Shown here piece by piece: positions 15,865-24,281 of a DNA stretch of 64,000 bases. The notes beneath the pieces were generated by a model. The model was not told where the DNA came from. It did no database searches and saw nothing but the letters and a program-made list of their open reading frames with translations. Position 1 is the first letter of the stretch. Each line of letters opens with the position of its first letter. The DNA is from a virus, in the IMG/VR virus record IMGVR_UViG_3300037875_000559, positions 1-64,000 of that record. One strand, written 5' to 3'. The position numbers and the translations under genes are program-made.

Positions 15865-16176
15865 ATGAAAACTCTTTCCTATATTTTCATACTGTTTTTC
15901 TCTTTAGTTGCTCTTTCTGCCTTTCCTACACAAGGTGAAAGGAGTAAGAAGAGGGGTTTGCAAGAGAGCCAAGCAGAGGTTCTCCAAACAGTAGAAAATC
16001 GTTTGGAAGAAATAGGGGTAGACACTGAAACAAAAGTGCTTAAAACTAGAACAAGCTCGGTAGAGTCTCTTAGTCCTCAGAGTAAGAGGGTAGAAAATCT
16101 AGTTGTCACCACAAAAAACATAAAAGAAAAATGTAAAGAGATTCAAAATCTCTTGGAGGAATATAATGAGCGTTAA
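15865..16176 (+). CDS. Exported coiled-coil protein
   Basis: 103 residues with an N-terminal signal or anchor (YIFILFFSLVALSAF) and a charged helical remainder (QAEVLQTVENRLEEIG, TKNIKEKCKEIQNLLEEY). There is no cysteine at the signal end, so it is not a classical lipoprotein. Nine bases after the membrane coiled-coil gene and overlapping the next by 11 bases. It may pair with the upstream product across the periplasm. Confidence 0.5.
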   Translation: MKTLSYIFILFFSLVALSAFPTQGERSKKRGLQESQAEVLQTVENRLEEIGVDTETKVLKTRTSSVESLSPQSKRVENLVVTTKNIKEKCKEIQNLLEEYNER

Positions 16177-16462
16177 CACTCAGCCTGTACAAGTTGGAAA
16201 TCTGAATGAAGAAGAGCTTTCTGAATTCACTCGTGTTCGCAATCTTGCATCTCAAATGATTCAACAACTTGGAACTTTGGAGCTTCGTAAGGCAAGATTG
16301 GTTTCAGATTTGAACACGAACGAAGAGTCTGCACAAGCTCTTTTAAGCGTTGCGAGAGAGCGAGTCGGTGTCGCAGAAGACACCCCTTGGCAGATCCGAG
16401 ATGATGGCACTATCTTTGTTATGCAAGCTTCAGAAGAAGAAGCTGTTAGCGAAGAAGGTTAA
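16166..16462 (+). CDS. Hypothetical protein, helical
   Basis: 98 residues, ATG inside the end of the preceding gene with GGAGG upstream. Mainly helical (LNEEELSEFTRVRNLASQMIQQLGTLELRKARL) in the style of small virion or chaperone proteins, with an acidic tail ending EEEAVSEEG. No family assigned. Its place between spanin-like and neck-type genes does not settle the role. Confidence 0.55.
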   Translation: MSVNTQPVQVGNLNEEELSEFTRVRNLASQMIQQLGTLELRKARLVSDLNTNEESAQALLSVARERVGVAEDTPWQIRDDGTIFVMQASEEEAVSEEG

Positions 16463-16482
16463 GAATGAAAGAGAGGTAGCAT

Positions 16483-17844
16483 ATGACAGCAGGTTGGTAT
16501 TACTCTAGGAGTCCTTATCCTTTACCTCCTACTTCAACAAGTGCAACCTCTCCTTTCATAAGAGGTCTTATCGACCTTCGTTGGGACAATCCTTCTTCTC
16601 GACATGAGAATGAAGGTTGGCTAGTTAGAGGTGTAAATGTATATCGCTCCCAGAGTTCAGATGTAGGTCCTTTTCGTAGGGTGAATCTGAGTCCTGTGGG
16701 AGGCACTTTCTATCGTGACGGAGATTGTACTGAGACTATACATGATGAAATAGTAGATAACTGGATTTCTTTCAACAATCAGGGCGAAAGACCTTATCGG
16801 TTCAAAACCAAATATGCTATTTCTAGTGTTTCTGTAGTTGGGGAGGCTTCGACTTCACCTAAAGATGTTGTAGTAACTGTTAATGGTGTAGTTATTCCTG
16901 TCATGTCGGTTTTAGGGCAGACAGGCGAAGTTTCTCTTGCAGAATACCACATAGAAGACCCTAAGAATCTTAGGGTGGAGTCCTATCCTCCTCTTATAAA
17001 AGAGGGAGATGAGGTTGTTATTTCTTATGTGGCTTACTTTTCTGATAGAAAAGTAAACACGGGTATAGACCGTAGAGATTACTATCGTATTTCTACAGTA
17101 GCAGAAGACCCAAAAACAGGTTCTTTGTATGAAACTCCATTAGAGTTCTGTCCTCCTTTCTCAGATAGAGAAATAGAGAGGGTGGATTATATGTGGAAAG
17201 AGGGCATACGGAGAAATAACTGGATACTAGAACAAGGTGGAGAGAGGGTTAAGCTTTTCAATAGGAGGTTGAATGGAGAACCTTGTGGCTGTGTCGCTTT
17301 TAATAGAGAAACTTTAGAATATGCAAAACAACCCGACTCTCTTTGCAAGACCTGTTTTGGTACAGGAATTAAAGGGGGTTATGACGGACCTTATGATATT
17401 ATTGTAGGTCCTGATGAGGGAGAGAAACGTATTTCTCAAGAAGAAAGAGGTCGTAGGAAAGAACACAACTATGGTGTGTGGATCGGACCTAGTCCAATCG
17501 TTGCTCAGAAAGATTTCATTGTGAAATTGAACAATGAGAGGTTTTCCATAGGGGCGATCACTTATTCTTCTAATCGTGGAAATATACTACATCAAGCTTT
17601 TAACATCGCATATCTAGATCAAGGAGACATACGCTATAAAGTGCCAATACATGGTGTTCCAGTGAGCTGGCCTCAAACAAGGTATTCACGTTGGCATATA
17701 AGAGAGACTTATGACGCTAGGTCAGACGCTCCTTATTCTTTGGGTGTTGACAATTCTTATCCTATGGAAACAGATCGCCCTGACAAACCTAATCAGTTTG
17801 AAGTGAGTGGTAGAACTGCTACATGGGAAAACCACAATTCATAG
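16483..17844 (+). CDS. Virion structural protein with zinc-knuckle loop (neck-type)
   Basis: 453 residues. The N-terminal 130 residues have a Trp/Arg-rich beta domain like fibronectin type III (GWLVRGVNVYRSQSS). Around residue 268 there is a four-cysteine loop, CGC...CKTC followed by FGTGIKGGYDGPY. This C.C...C..C.GtG..gGY pattern appears in phage proteins next to head-tail joining genes. The C-terminal part is again beta-rich. Probable part of the neck or head-tail connection. The family match is from memory of the motif, so moderate confidence. Confidence 0.55.
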   Translation: MTAGWYYSRSPYPLPPTSTSATSPFIRGLIDLRWDNPSSRHENEGWLVRGVNVYRSQSSDVGPFRRVNLSPVGGTFYRDGDCTETIHDEIVDNWISFNNQGERPYRFKTKYAISSVSVVGEASTSPKDVVVTVNGVVIPVMSVLGQTGEVSLAEYHIEDPKNLRVESYPPLIKEGDEVVISYVAYFSDRKVNTGIDRRDYYRISTVAEDPKTGSLYETPLEFCPPFSDREIERVDYMWKEGIRRNNWILEQGGERVKLFNRRLNGEPCGCVAFNRETLEYAKQPDSLCKTCFGTGIKGGYDGPYDIIVGPDEGEKRISQEERGRRKEHNYGVWIGPSPIVAQKDFIVKLNNERFSIGAITYSSNRGNILHQAFNIAYLDQGDIRYKVPIHGVPVSWPQTRYSRWHIRETYDARSDAPYSLGVDNSYPMETDRPDKPNQFEVSGRTATWENHNS

Positions 17845-17854
17845 GGCTTGAGTT

Positions 17855-18433
17855 ATGTCTCAGGGAAGAAGCCAAAGAAGAACAGACGGCAAGTTTGTTT
17901 TTATAAAAAAAATAAAACCGAAGATGGTTTTCAGAAATAGTAATAACTCTATTCTTTCTTCAGCACCAAACTTCGGCTTTACACAAGATGTTTTAAAAGT
18001 GATTGGCGATTACATCTTGATGAGCATCAAAGAAGAAATAGATAGGGTGTCTAATCTAGGTCAAGGTATACCAAGAAATAGCCAATTTAAAGAATCGTTT
18101 TTCTACGAGATCAAGAAAGACACTAAAGGGGTTCTCAGACTATATCTCCATTCGGATTGGAGATGGGTTGGTAGGTATTTGAGTGATCGTGGGGAAATAG
18201 AGATGAAGTGGCTCACAGGGTTAAAGAACAATAGAGGCAAAAGACAGACTATTCCTATCAAAGATAAGAAGACAGGGGAGATGGTTTTTAGAAATGTGCC
18301 TTTAAAGACTAAGAATGCTTGGGTTCATCCTGCAATAAACAAGTACAACTTCATAGAGAACGGTATAGAAAAAGGACAGCGAAGGGCTATTCCTGTTATT
18401 TCTAAGATGATACAGAGAAAGATCAGAACTTAG
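17855..18433 (+). CDS. Putative tail-completion or neck protein
   Basis: 192 residues, basic. A middle helix (VLKVIGDYILMSIKEEIDRV) and a C-terminal NAWVHPAINKYNFIENGIEKGQRRAIPVI recall gp10-like tail-completion proteins, which have a long helix followed by a short strand region and a C-terminal helix. It is the last gene of the neck-type run. No motif is decisive. Confidence 0.4.
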   Translation: MSQGRSQRRTDGKFVFIKKIKPKMVFRNSNNSILSSAPNFGFTQDVLKVIGDYILMSIKEEIDRVSNLGQGIPRNSQFKESFFYEIKKDTKGVLRLYLHSDWRWVGRYLSDRGEIEMKWLTGLKNNRGKRQTIPIKDKKTGEMVFRNVPLKTKNAWVHPAINKYNFIENGIEKGQRRAIPVISKMIQRKIRT

Positions 18434-18506
18434 TTTTAGTTATTAAATAGACAAAAAAGATGTCTATTTAAATTATTTTACTTGAGCTAAGAAAAGTGCG
18501 AGTGGT

Positions 18507-18665
18507 ATGAGAAATCTGTTTGTGTGTGTGTGTGTGCTTATTATTTCTAGTGGAGATGAAGTTCCAAAACCCCCGAATACAAAAGAGTTTTACTCTGAAG
18601 AGGAGGATGGAGACATTCTTTTGGATTTTAACTTTGTATCTCTACAGAATAGAAGATTCGCTTAA
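18507..18665 (+). CDS. Small exported or membrane peptide with acidic tail
   Basis: 52 residues: hydrophobic start MRNLFVCVCVLIISSG then an acidic tail (EFYSEEEDGDILLDF). The Val-Cys-Val-Cys-Val core is encoded by a (TG)8 tract. A similar layout is found at 58775 (hydrophobic start, acidic Glu/Asp/Tyr tail), so small acid-tailed membrane peptides may be a theme. Ribosome site is weak (AGTGG). Confidence 0.4.
   Translation: MRNLFVCVCVLIISSGDEVPKPPNTKEFYSEEEDGDILLDFNFVSLQNRRFA
18521..18536 (+). repeat. (TG)8 dinucleotide tract in coding sequence
   Basis: Eight TG units within codons 5-10 of the 18507 gene. Loss or gain of one unit would shift the frame near the start, so expression could vary by slippage. 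Confidence 0.8.
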
Positions 18666-18768
18666 GAGATTTTTATGTTAAGATTTTGTCTGCCTAGTAA
18701 AAAGAGTGTGTACTCCTTTTATTTCCTAGTTTACTTGGAAACTGTTTAAATAAGAATTGAGGGTTCTA

Positions 18769-19176
18769 GTGAGTGAAAAAAAAGAAGTAGCAGAAACACA
18801 TGAAATGGTGGGTCCTCCTAACCCAAATGAAATAAAAACAACAGTGCATATGGTGGACGTTCAACCCCATATGGGACATGTCTACCTTATAGTTGTGGCG
18901 GCGATTGTAAGTTATGGGATTACAGAAGTTGTTAAACCTTTTATAGCCCTCACCTGTAAAGAAAAGTCTGAGGCAGTAACTCGACTCGTGTCTGTTATCA
19001 TTGGAGGTATAGTTGGATATACGCTTTCCTATGAGATCCTAGACCTATGGTTAGGGGCTTCAGCTGGAGCTTTAAACGTCTATATTGTTAAGGTTGTGAA
19101 GTCTAAGATTAAGTCAACACTTGGTGTGGATCAAACACCTGCCACAGAAGCTGAAAAACCAAAGGATAATCCATGA
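18769..19176 (+). CDS. Holin-like membrane protein
   Basis: 135 residues from GTG 18769, spaced 6 bases from GAGGG; TTG 18757 would start before that ribosome site. A 35-residue soluble start is followed by HVYLIVVAAIVSYGITEVV and VSVIIGGIVGYTLSYEIL, with a third weakly hydrophobic stretch (LWLGASAGALNVYIV), then a Lys-rich tail. Two to three spans with charged ends on about 130 residues is the holin layout, which would release the endolysin. The stop codon overlaps a second ATG (ATGA) that opens a truncated copy of the nuclease gene, showing that the nuclease once followed directly. Confidence 0.5.
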   Translation: MSEKKEVAETHEMVGPPNPNEIKTTVHMVDVQPHMGHVYLIVVAAIVSYGITEVVKPFIALTCKEKSEAVTRLVSVIIGGIVGYTLSYEILDLWLGASAGALNVYIVKVVKSKIKSTLGVDQTPATEAEKPKDNP

Positions 19177-19229
19177 AATATCTATACCACTATAAAGCTG
19201 AAGTCCTTTCCTTGATGGCATCGCACTAG
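19173..19229 (+). pseudogene. Truncated duplicate of the SNase gene start
   Basis: Bases 19173-19211 match the first 39 bases of the nuclease gene at 20506-20544 with two differences. The frame then diverges and stops after 18 codons at TAG 19227. It overlaps the holin-like stop as ATGA, the coupling used elsewhere in this genome, so this was the original nuclease start. The intact nuclease now lies beyond the fibre gene. Confidence 0.8.
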
Positions 19230-19279
19230 AATACTCAAAACATCCCTACGCTAATAATAGAACCTATGGAGAATAAACT

Positions 19280-20503
19280 ATGTCTAAGACAATCACACTA
19301 ACACATACAGGCAAAGGTTCTATCGACCCTCGCTCTAAAATTGAACTCTCAGGAGAAGGGTATACTCTCTATTTCAATGATCTTGCAGATAACCTCGATC
19401 AGAGTCAGTACACAAGATCAATAGCCCCTCCCTCAAGTCTTACTTACACCACAGGTGGGAATAATACAGTCTCTATGGCTCTCACAGATAGAGTGGAACT
19501 ATCTATCGAGAGTGGGTCAATCGCTAACTATCTCGCTAACGGATATGTTACGGCTGTTTATAGTGGTTCTGAGGGAGGTTCTCTTGAAGTTGTGGAAGGT
19601 ATTACATTATACGCCACAGACCCCACAGGCAACGGAGGAGAAGATCCCGATGTGAACGATCAAGGTATCAGAATTAATGGAAAGAGCGGGGTCAGTAATG
19701 GTTATATAGACTTTTTCTATGACGATGATGACTCAATGTTAAGAGTCATCGCACACCCTTCCACTAATATACCTAATGACGCAGGTGATGCCGATATGGT
19801 ATTTATGACATCAGCAGGGTACGCTGTGGGAAATGACAGTACAGGGGGTGGAGAGTTTCGAGTCAAGACAGGGTATGGTTTGGATTCTAATGCCCAAGAC
19901 GCAAACGGTAAAAACGGAGGTGATGTTGAGATTTTAACTGGAAGTGGTGGAGAGTTTGGGGGGAAAGGGGGTACGATTTCAATCACAACAGGACAGGGGC
20001 ATGGAGATAAAGGTGGAGATATTCTGATCGTGACAGGCGAGGATCGCATAAACGGTAACGGAGGGGATATCTACCTTGAAGCAGGAGCAGGCTTAGGCGT
20101 AGGCAATCGAAGTGGTAACATCACTCTAGCACCTATGACGGGTATAGCAGGGGCTACTAGCGGCAATCTTAAAATCGCAAACATGGATCATGGGCTACTT
20201 TCTATTGATGGGAACTCTAATGTAGTATCCACAGGGAATGGTTTCCTCGTAAAGAAAGAAACTATTAATGTTGCTATTGGTCCACTCACCCAACACATCA
20301 TTGCAGATGCAGACTTTCAAAATGTACTCCGAGCCGAAAGTATTATCACTGTAACACTCCAAACCGTAGCAGGTGTAACTGTAGCCACTGCACCTTATGT
20401 TTCAGACATACAACCAGATACAAACTTCACTGTAGGGTTCGATCTCACAAATGGTAATGTTGGGGCAGTTGATATTTTTATTAACTACATGATTGTAGGA
20501 TAA
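19280..20503 (+). CDS. Gly-rich tail fibre or spike-like protein
   Basis: 407 residues. The N-terminal 110 are beta-rich; residues 190-290 contain short Gly-rich repeats of the type GGDIxIxTGxG (GGDVEILTGSGG, GGTISITTGQGH, GGDILIVTGEDR, GGDIYLEAGAG), a ladder typical of beta-helical or trimeric fibre shafts. A C-terminal 100-residue beta domain (ETINVAIGPLTQHII to INYMIVG) could be the receptor-binding or trimerising head. It lies between the two copies of the nuclease start and contains no AGAAATA heptamer, both suggesting it was inserted as a cassette. GGAG precedes the ATG. Confidence 0.6.
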   Translation: MSKTITLTHTGKGSIDPRSKIELSGEGYTLYFNDLADNLDQSQYTRSIAPPSSLTYTTGGNNTVSMALTDRVELSIESGSIANYLANGYVTAVYSGSEGGSLEVVEGITLYATDPTGNGGEDPDVNDQGIRINGKSGVSNGYIDFFYDDDDSMLRVIAHPSTNIPNDAGDADMVFMTSAGYAVGNDSTGGGEFRVKTGYGLDSNAQDANGKNGGDVEILTGSGGEFGGKGGTISITTGQGHGDKGGDILIVTGEDRINGNGGDIYLEAGAGLGVGNRSGNITLAPMTGIAGATSGNLKIANMDHGLLSIDGNSNVVSTGNGFLVKKETINVAIGPLTQHIIADADFQNVLRAESIITVTLQTVAGVTVATAPYVSDIQPDTNFTVGFDLTNGNVGAVDIFINYMIVG

Positions 20504-20505
20504 CT

Positions 20506-20874
20506 ATGAAATACCTATATCACTATAAAGCTGAAGTCCTTTCCGTATATGATGGAGATACTGTCACCCTCATGATAGATCAAGGCATGAAGCACTTTGC
20601 TCGTGTGAAAGTAAGAATGATTGGGATAGACACTCCAGAAATACGAACTAAAGACCTCGAAGAAAAGAAAAGAGGGTATGACGCTAAAGACTACCTCAAG
20701 TCTCGCATCGAGGGTAAAACCATCATTGTACAAACACAGAAAAAAGGAAAGTTTGGGCGATGGCTTGGTGTGCTGTGGGAGTATTCTGAAGATTCAGAGG
20801 AGCTAGGTGAATCACTCAATGACGAAATGATCCGTATGGGTCATGCCAAAGCGTATGATGGTGGTAAGAGATGA
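20506..20874 (+). CDS. Staphylococcal-nuclease-like (SNase) endonuclease
   Basis: 122 residues of the thermonuclease fold, which cuts DNA and RNA with calcium. Seen: VYDGDTVTL at 14-22, VRMIGIDTPE with Arg37 and Glu45, and GKFGRWLGVL with Arg85, equivalent to the catalytic Arg35, Glu43 and Arg87 of Staphylococcus nuclease, then LNDEMIRMGHAKAYDGG. No signal peptide, so it probably acts in the cytoplasm, perhaps on host nucleic acid. The first 39 bases are duplicated at 19173. The stop overlaps the ATG of the GNAT gene. Confidence 0.88.
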   Translation: MKYLYHYKAEVLSVYDGDTVTLMIDQGMKHFARVKVRMIGIDTPEIRTKDLEEKKRGYDAKDYLKSRIEGKTIIVQTQKKGKFGRWLGVLWEYSEDSEELGESLNDEMIRMGHAKAYDGGKR

Positions 20875-21515
20875 ATCCTCGTTCCTCTCCTCACGCAACA
20901 AGTCGGGAAGCACTTAGAGTTTGGAAATCTCTAACTCGTAAATATGACAACGAGGACGATGTGCTTGCCATTACACATAGACCACACAATGTAGAGAAAA
21001 AGTCAGCGTCTTCAGTCCTTAGAGACTTAGAAATAAGAGTCGCAAGACTTGAAAGACAATCTTCCCCAAGAGTTAGTTTTGAGCGAGAAGAAGAGACCCT
21101 ACGACTGAATAGGAAATACAACTTAAAGTATATTTATATAATCGCCAAGAATGAAGCAGACGAAGAGATGGGGTTTGTGGCTGCTAAACTAGAGACCATA
21201 GATTACAGTCGAGATTGTAGTGATGATCTCAAAGCACTACAATCTAAGTATCCTCAACTACAAGAGCGAAAATCTTTAATCTTATACTGGAGTAGTGTGG
21301 CAAAGGAATATCAAGGGCAAGGTATAGGGTCGAAGCTATACTATGAGAGTATAAAAGAAGGATGGCGGGAAAATAAAAATAAACCCTTCATCTTTGTTCC
21401 GCATTACTGCAAACATAATGGGTCTACTAGCGAAGAAGCACTGAGGGTTTGGAACTCACTTGTTCGTAAATATCCCTCCTCTGGTCATTGTATTGCCATT
21501 CTCAAAAAACCATAA
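20871..21515 (+). CDS. GNAT-like acetyltransferase with fused remnant at N-terminus
   Basis: 214 residues. The acyl-CoA-binding region is SVAKEYQGQGIGSKLYYESI (about 143-162). The C-terminus SEEALRVWNSLVRKYPSSGH is shared with GNATs at 56827 and 61121. Oddly, residues 8-38 (SREALRVWKSLTRKY and so on) are a second copy of that same C-terminal segment, so the protein starts with the tail of another GNAT. Between them lies VLRDLEIRVARLERQSS, an amphipathic helix like those opening the 21619, 24282 and 49674 proteins. The likely history is deletion or recombination between GNAT genes. Substrate unknown. Confidence 0.65.
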   Translation: MNPRSSPHATSREALRVWKSLTRKYDNEDDVLAITHRPHNVEKKSASSVLRDLEIRVARLERQSSPRVSFEREEETLRLNRKYNLKYIYIIAKNEADEEMGFVAAKLETIDYSRDCSDDLKALQSKYPQLQERKSLILYWSSVAKEYQGQGIGSKLYYESIKEGWRENKNKPFIFVPHYCKHNGSTSEEALRVWNSLVRKYPSSGHCIAILKKP

Positions 21516-21618
21516 GGGTATGTTTGGCTTCCTACTCTTACACCTTAAGCTTTAATAATTTTCTGATACCTCTTTCTTTCGTAGTCTTCTCAAACACCAT
21601 CCTATAAGGAGAATCTTA

Positions 21619-21960
21619 ATGAACCGATCCGCATCTGAAATAATTCTCAACCTTGAGAACAGGGTTACAAGACTTGAAAATCGGATTGCTAGTGAGGCCG
21701 TAGATCTGCGTTATGTTCACGATCTTGCCAAGCAAAAACTATCAAACAGAAATGTTGTTGATGTGCAAAGAGGGAAGGACCCTACAGGTCGAGAGATGGT
21801 TTCTATCACTCTTTCTAATGGTGTAGAAATAAGCTACTCAAAATACCATAATATTATTATGACAACATCTACGGGTGACGCTTTAGATATTGGAAACCCG
21901 CCTCATGGAATGATGAATGAACAGATGGATTCAGACATAGCTAAATACAGTCGTTTTTGA
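21619..21960 (+). CDS. Small protein with N-terminal amphipathic helix
   Basis: 113 residues, AGGAG upstream of ATG 21619. The first 25 residues (SEIILNLENRVTRLENRIAS) form an amphipathic, coiled-coil-like helix shared with other genes here. The remainder is alpha/beta (REMVSITLSNGVEISYSKY). No enzymatic motif. The shared N-terminus suggests a common destination, possibly packaging in the capsid. The end overlaps the opposite-strand GIY-YIG gene by 20 bases. Confidence 0.5.
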   Translation: MNRSASEIILNLENRVTRLENRIASEAVDLRYVHDLAKQKLSNRNVVDVQRGKDPTGREMVSITLSNGVEISYSKYHNIIMTTSTGDALDIGNPPHGMMNEQMDSDIAKYSRF

Positions 21961-22285
21961 GTCCTATTTCTTTACGGCCTCGACACCATTTAGAGTCTTC
22001 AACTGTCCAAAGTAACCTTTTACGTCCTCTTTTGCGTTTAAGAGCTAACTCTGCTTTCATAGCTTCAGATCTGTTAGCGTATGTGCCGTAAGTACACATG
22101 AGCTTCCAAGGTCTGTGTTTTGAAGTATATTTCCCTCCGCCCTTTATTTCTCCATTATGTTGGCGTAGTCTACGATTAACATCGGTAGTACAACCGACAT
22201 AAAAGAAGCCTTCAAGTTGTTTTCCTGTCTTTGCTGACTTTCTTAATTGTTGGCTTTGTATGACGTATACGACCCATTCACTCAT
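21941..22285 (-). CDS. GIY-YIG nuclease domain protein
   Basis: 114 residues. The GIY-YIG core is visible as VVYVIQS (5-11) and FFYVGCTTDVNRRLRQHN (about 27-44), including the catalytic Tyr and Arg, followed by KHRPWKLMCTYGTYANRSEAMKAE, the conserved Glu helix of the UvrC/SLX1-like branch. Stand-alone enzymes of this size nick or cleave branched DNA or act as small homing endonucleases. It lies opposite to its neighbours, at a locus with other recombination scars. Confidence 0.8.
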   Translation of the reverse strand: MSEWVVYVIQSQQLRKSAKTGKQLEGFFYVGCTTDVNRRLRQHNGEIKGGGKYTSKHRPWKLMCTYGTYANRSEAMKAELALKRKRGRKRLLWTVEDSKWCRGRKEIGLKNDCI

Positions 22286-22336
22286 CTCTGTAGTTCCTTT
22301 ATCTAATCTCTTACATATATATTATAGGAGAGTCTC

Positions 22337-22387
22337 ATGGATGTAATCCGAAAAATCGCAACATTACACATACAAGCGAAAAGCTAA
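22337..22387 (+). CDS. Leader mini-ORF (16 residues)
   Basis: MDVIRKIATLHIQAKS with AGGAG 7 bases upstream, the best ribosome site in this region. Its stop overlaps the ATG of the 588-residue gene (TAATG). The peptide resembles the N-terminus of the 24282 product (QKIATLMGRIERLERSAK). Either it couples translation of the next gene or it marks a split N-terminal targeting segment. Confidence 0.45.
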   Translation: MDVIRKIATLHIQAKS

Positions 22388-24153
22388 TGGGAAGTCTAGC
22401 TCAAAGGGTTGCCTACACCTATTTAAAAATAGCTGAAGAGAAATCTTTAAATCTTAAAATAGATGAGAAGTTTAAAACGTGGAAAGGGAAGAGTCCTGTA
22501 ACGGAGAATGAAGTAGGTTATTGGACTGTTAAAGGTTGGTTGCAAATAAAAAAGCCAAACAAAAACCAAACAGGGCTTAAAGAATATGCGGAGGAGGTGT
22601 TTGAGAAATTCCGAGAAGCAATAGAAGAGGATGAGGAGTCTGAAAGTGATTCCTCCTCACATGGATCTTTCAAAGGTGAGAAAAAAGCTCCTGGACTAGA
22701 TGGAAAAAGTCAGAAAATCTTAGAGGATGCACAAGAGGCTTTGGGGAAGGAGAACTTTGGTCTTCCAAAAAATGTTTTTGAGAAGAATAAATTTGTTCTC
22801 ACCTCCGCTTCAAAAGTGGAGCGTAAGGAAGTAGAGAAATTTGCCAAAGATATAAGGGATACCTTTAAGACTCCGGGATATAGTCGTGGGGCTATAAAAC
22901 AAAATCTTGATGTTTTGGGGAAGGATGAATGGCTCAAGCGTCATCTTTCAATGGTGGCAAAGCCTATCCAAGCGGCTATTGCTACAATGGGGCCTAAAGG
23001 GGATTTAAAGAAAGAAATGGGAGAGATTTTAGAAAGTAACCCTGAAGTAGCGGGAGCAGCTAAGAATTTAGCATCTAATTGGACACAAAGCACTGTTATA
23101 CCTATGGTGACAGGCACAACGAGTCTTGCAGGTTTAGCAGGGAAAGCGGTGACAGGGGCTATAGGAAAAACTGTTCTTGCTACTATACCTGTTCTTGGGT
23201 CGCCCATTACAGTGGCTACTATTGCTTCTGCTGTTGTAGGTACTATTGCGTATAAGACTCTTTTTCATGGGAGATCAAAAAAAGCCAAGGGAAAACTATT
23301 TTCTGTCAGCTCAGATTTACCTGATTCATATGATAGCTTAACTTCCGATGTATATGCAGGATATGCCACACCTGAGAGTGTAGAGGCAGAGTACAATAAA
23401 AAGCTTGATGAAGTGCTTGAAGATCAGACTTTAGGTGCAGAGGGGCTTCGGGAGAAGGTTTTAAAACTACATAAAGAGTTCGAGGACAATGCCCGACCTG
23501 CCATAGATAAGGCTTTATATCAGTTGGGTAAAACTGAAGGTTCAGGTATGTTTTCTTTCTTGAAGCGAGGCGTAGAAGAAAAGAAAGGTGCTCCTGTACT
23601 CATTAAGCTTCTTAAATTAAAAGATCAATTTGATGCACAAGATCAAATTGCAGATTATATAGAGAATAACTCAGAAGAAGTTGGAGAGCTAATTAAGAGA
23701 GTGCTTCAAGGAGATGAAGAAATACCTCCTGAAGTGATGGATGCACTTAAAGGTAAATGTGATACTGAGTCTTCTTCTGTAGAAGAAGCTCCTTCTAAGA
23801 AAGATAGAAAGGCTTCAAAAATGGATCGAGCTTTTGAAAAAAGCATAAAGGAATTTAAAGATCTTGAAAAGTTCTTACCCGTAAGAAAGATTATACCTCT
23901 AGTTGAAAACCAAATTAGGGATTTCATAAAGAGGTGTAACAGTTTAGATCCTATTGAAGATGTAGAAGTCTTTAAAAAAGCTGTTACAAGAGAGCATTAT
24001 CAGAAGAGAATAAACTTCTTGAAGAACTGGCTTTTAGAGCAAGGTTATTCTTATGATGTAAGAAGAAAGAAAGTCACTCCACTTTCAAGAGAAGAATCTA
24101 AAAGAAGGGTCTTAAGAGTAGCCTGTTTCAGGCTTTTCAGATCAAAATCGTGA
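22387..24153 (+). CDS. Large putative internal virion protein with hydrophobic centre
   Basis: 588 residues; ATG overlaps the stop of a 16-residue leader frame. The N-terminus SLAQRVAYTYLKIAEEKS is an amphipathic helix. Residues 1-200 are Lys/Glu-rich; a stretch around 235-295 is strongly hydrophobic (TTSLAGLAGKAVTGAIGKTV, LATIPVLGSPITVATIASAV), long enough for two membrane passes; the rest is a charged helical region ending in KRRVLRVACFRLFRS. Proteins of this kind in large phages are often internal head proteins ejected with DNA that may insert in the membrane. I recognise no family. Confidence 0.45.
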   Translation: MGSLAQRVAYTYLKIAEEKSLNLKIDEKFKTWKGKSPVTENEVGYWTVKGWLQIKKPNKNQTGLKEYAEEVFEKFREAIEEDEESESDSSSHGSFKGEKKAPGLDGKSQKILEDAQEALGKENFGLPKNVFEKNKFVLTSASKVERKEVEKFAKDIRDTFKTPGYSRGAIKQNLDVLGKDEWLKRHLSMVAKPIQAAIATMGPKGDLKKEMGEILESNPEVAGAAKNLASNWTQSTVIPMVTGTTSLAGLAGKAVTGAIGKTVLATIPVLGSPITVATIASAVVGTIAYKTLFHGRSKKAKGKLFSVSSDLPDSYDSLTSDVYAGYATPESVEAEYNKKLDEVLEDQTLGAEGLREKVLKLHKEFEDNARPAIDKALYQLGKTEGSGMFSFLKRGVEEKKGAPVLIKLLKLKDQFDAQDQIADYIENNSEEVGELIKRVLQGDEEIPPEVMDALKGKCDTESSSVEEAPSKKDRKASKMDRAFEKSIKEFKDLEKFLPVRKIIPLVENQIRDFIKRCNSLDPIEDVEVFKKAVTREHYQKRINFLKNWLLEQGYSYDVRRKKVTPLSREESKRRVLRVACFRLFRSKS

Positions 24154-24281
24154 ATTTCTATTTCGCAGATGGATCTATACTTATAAGGCTTTTTATTTTA
24201 AACTTTTGAATGAAGTTAAATAGTTTTTTTATGTCTCTTTTCTTGTAGTGGTTTTTTTTAATATTCAAACAGGAGTGCCAG

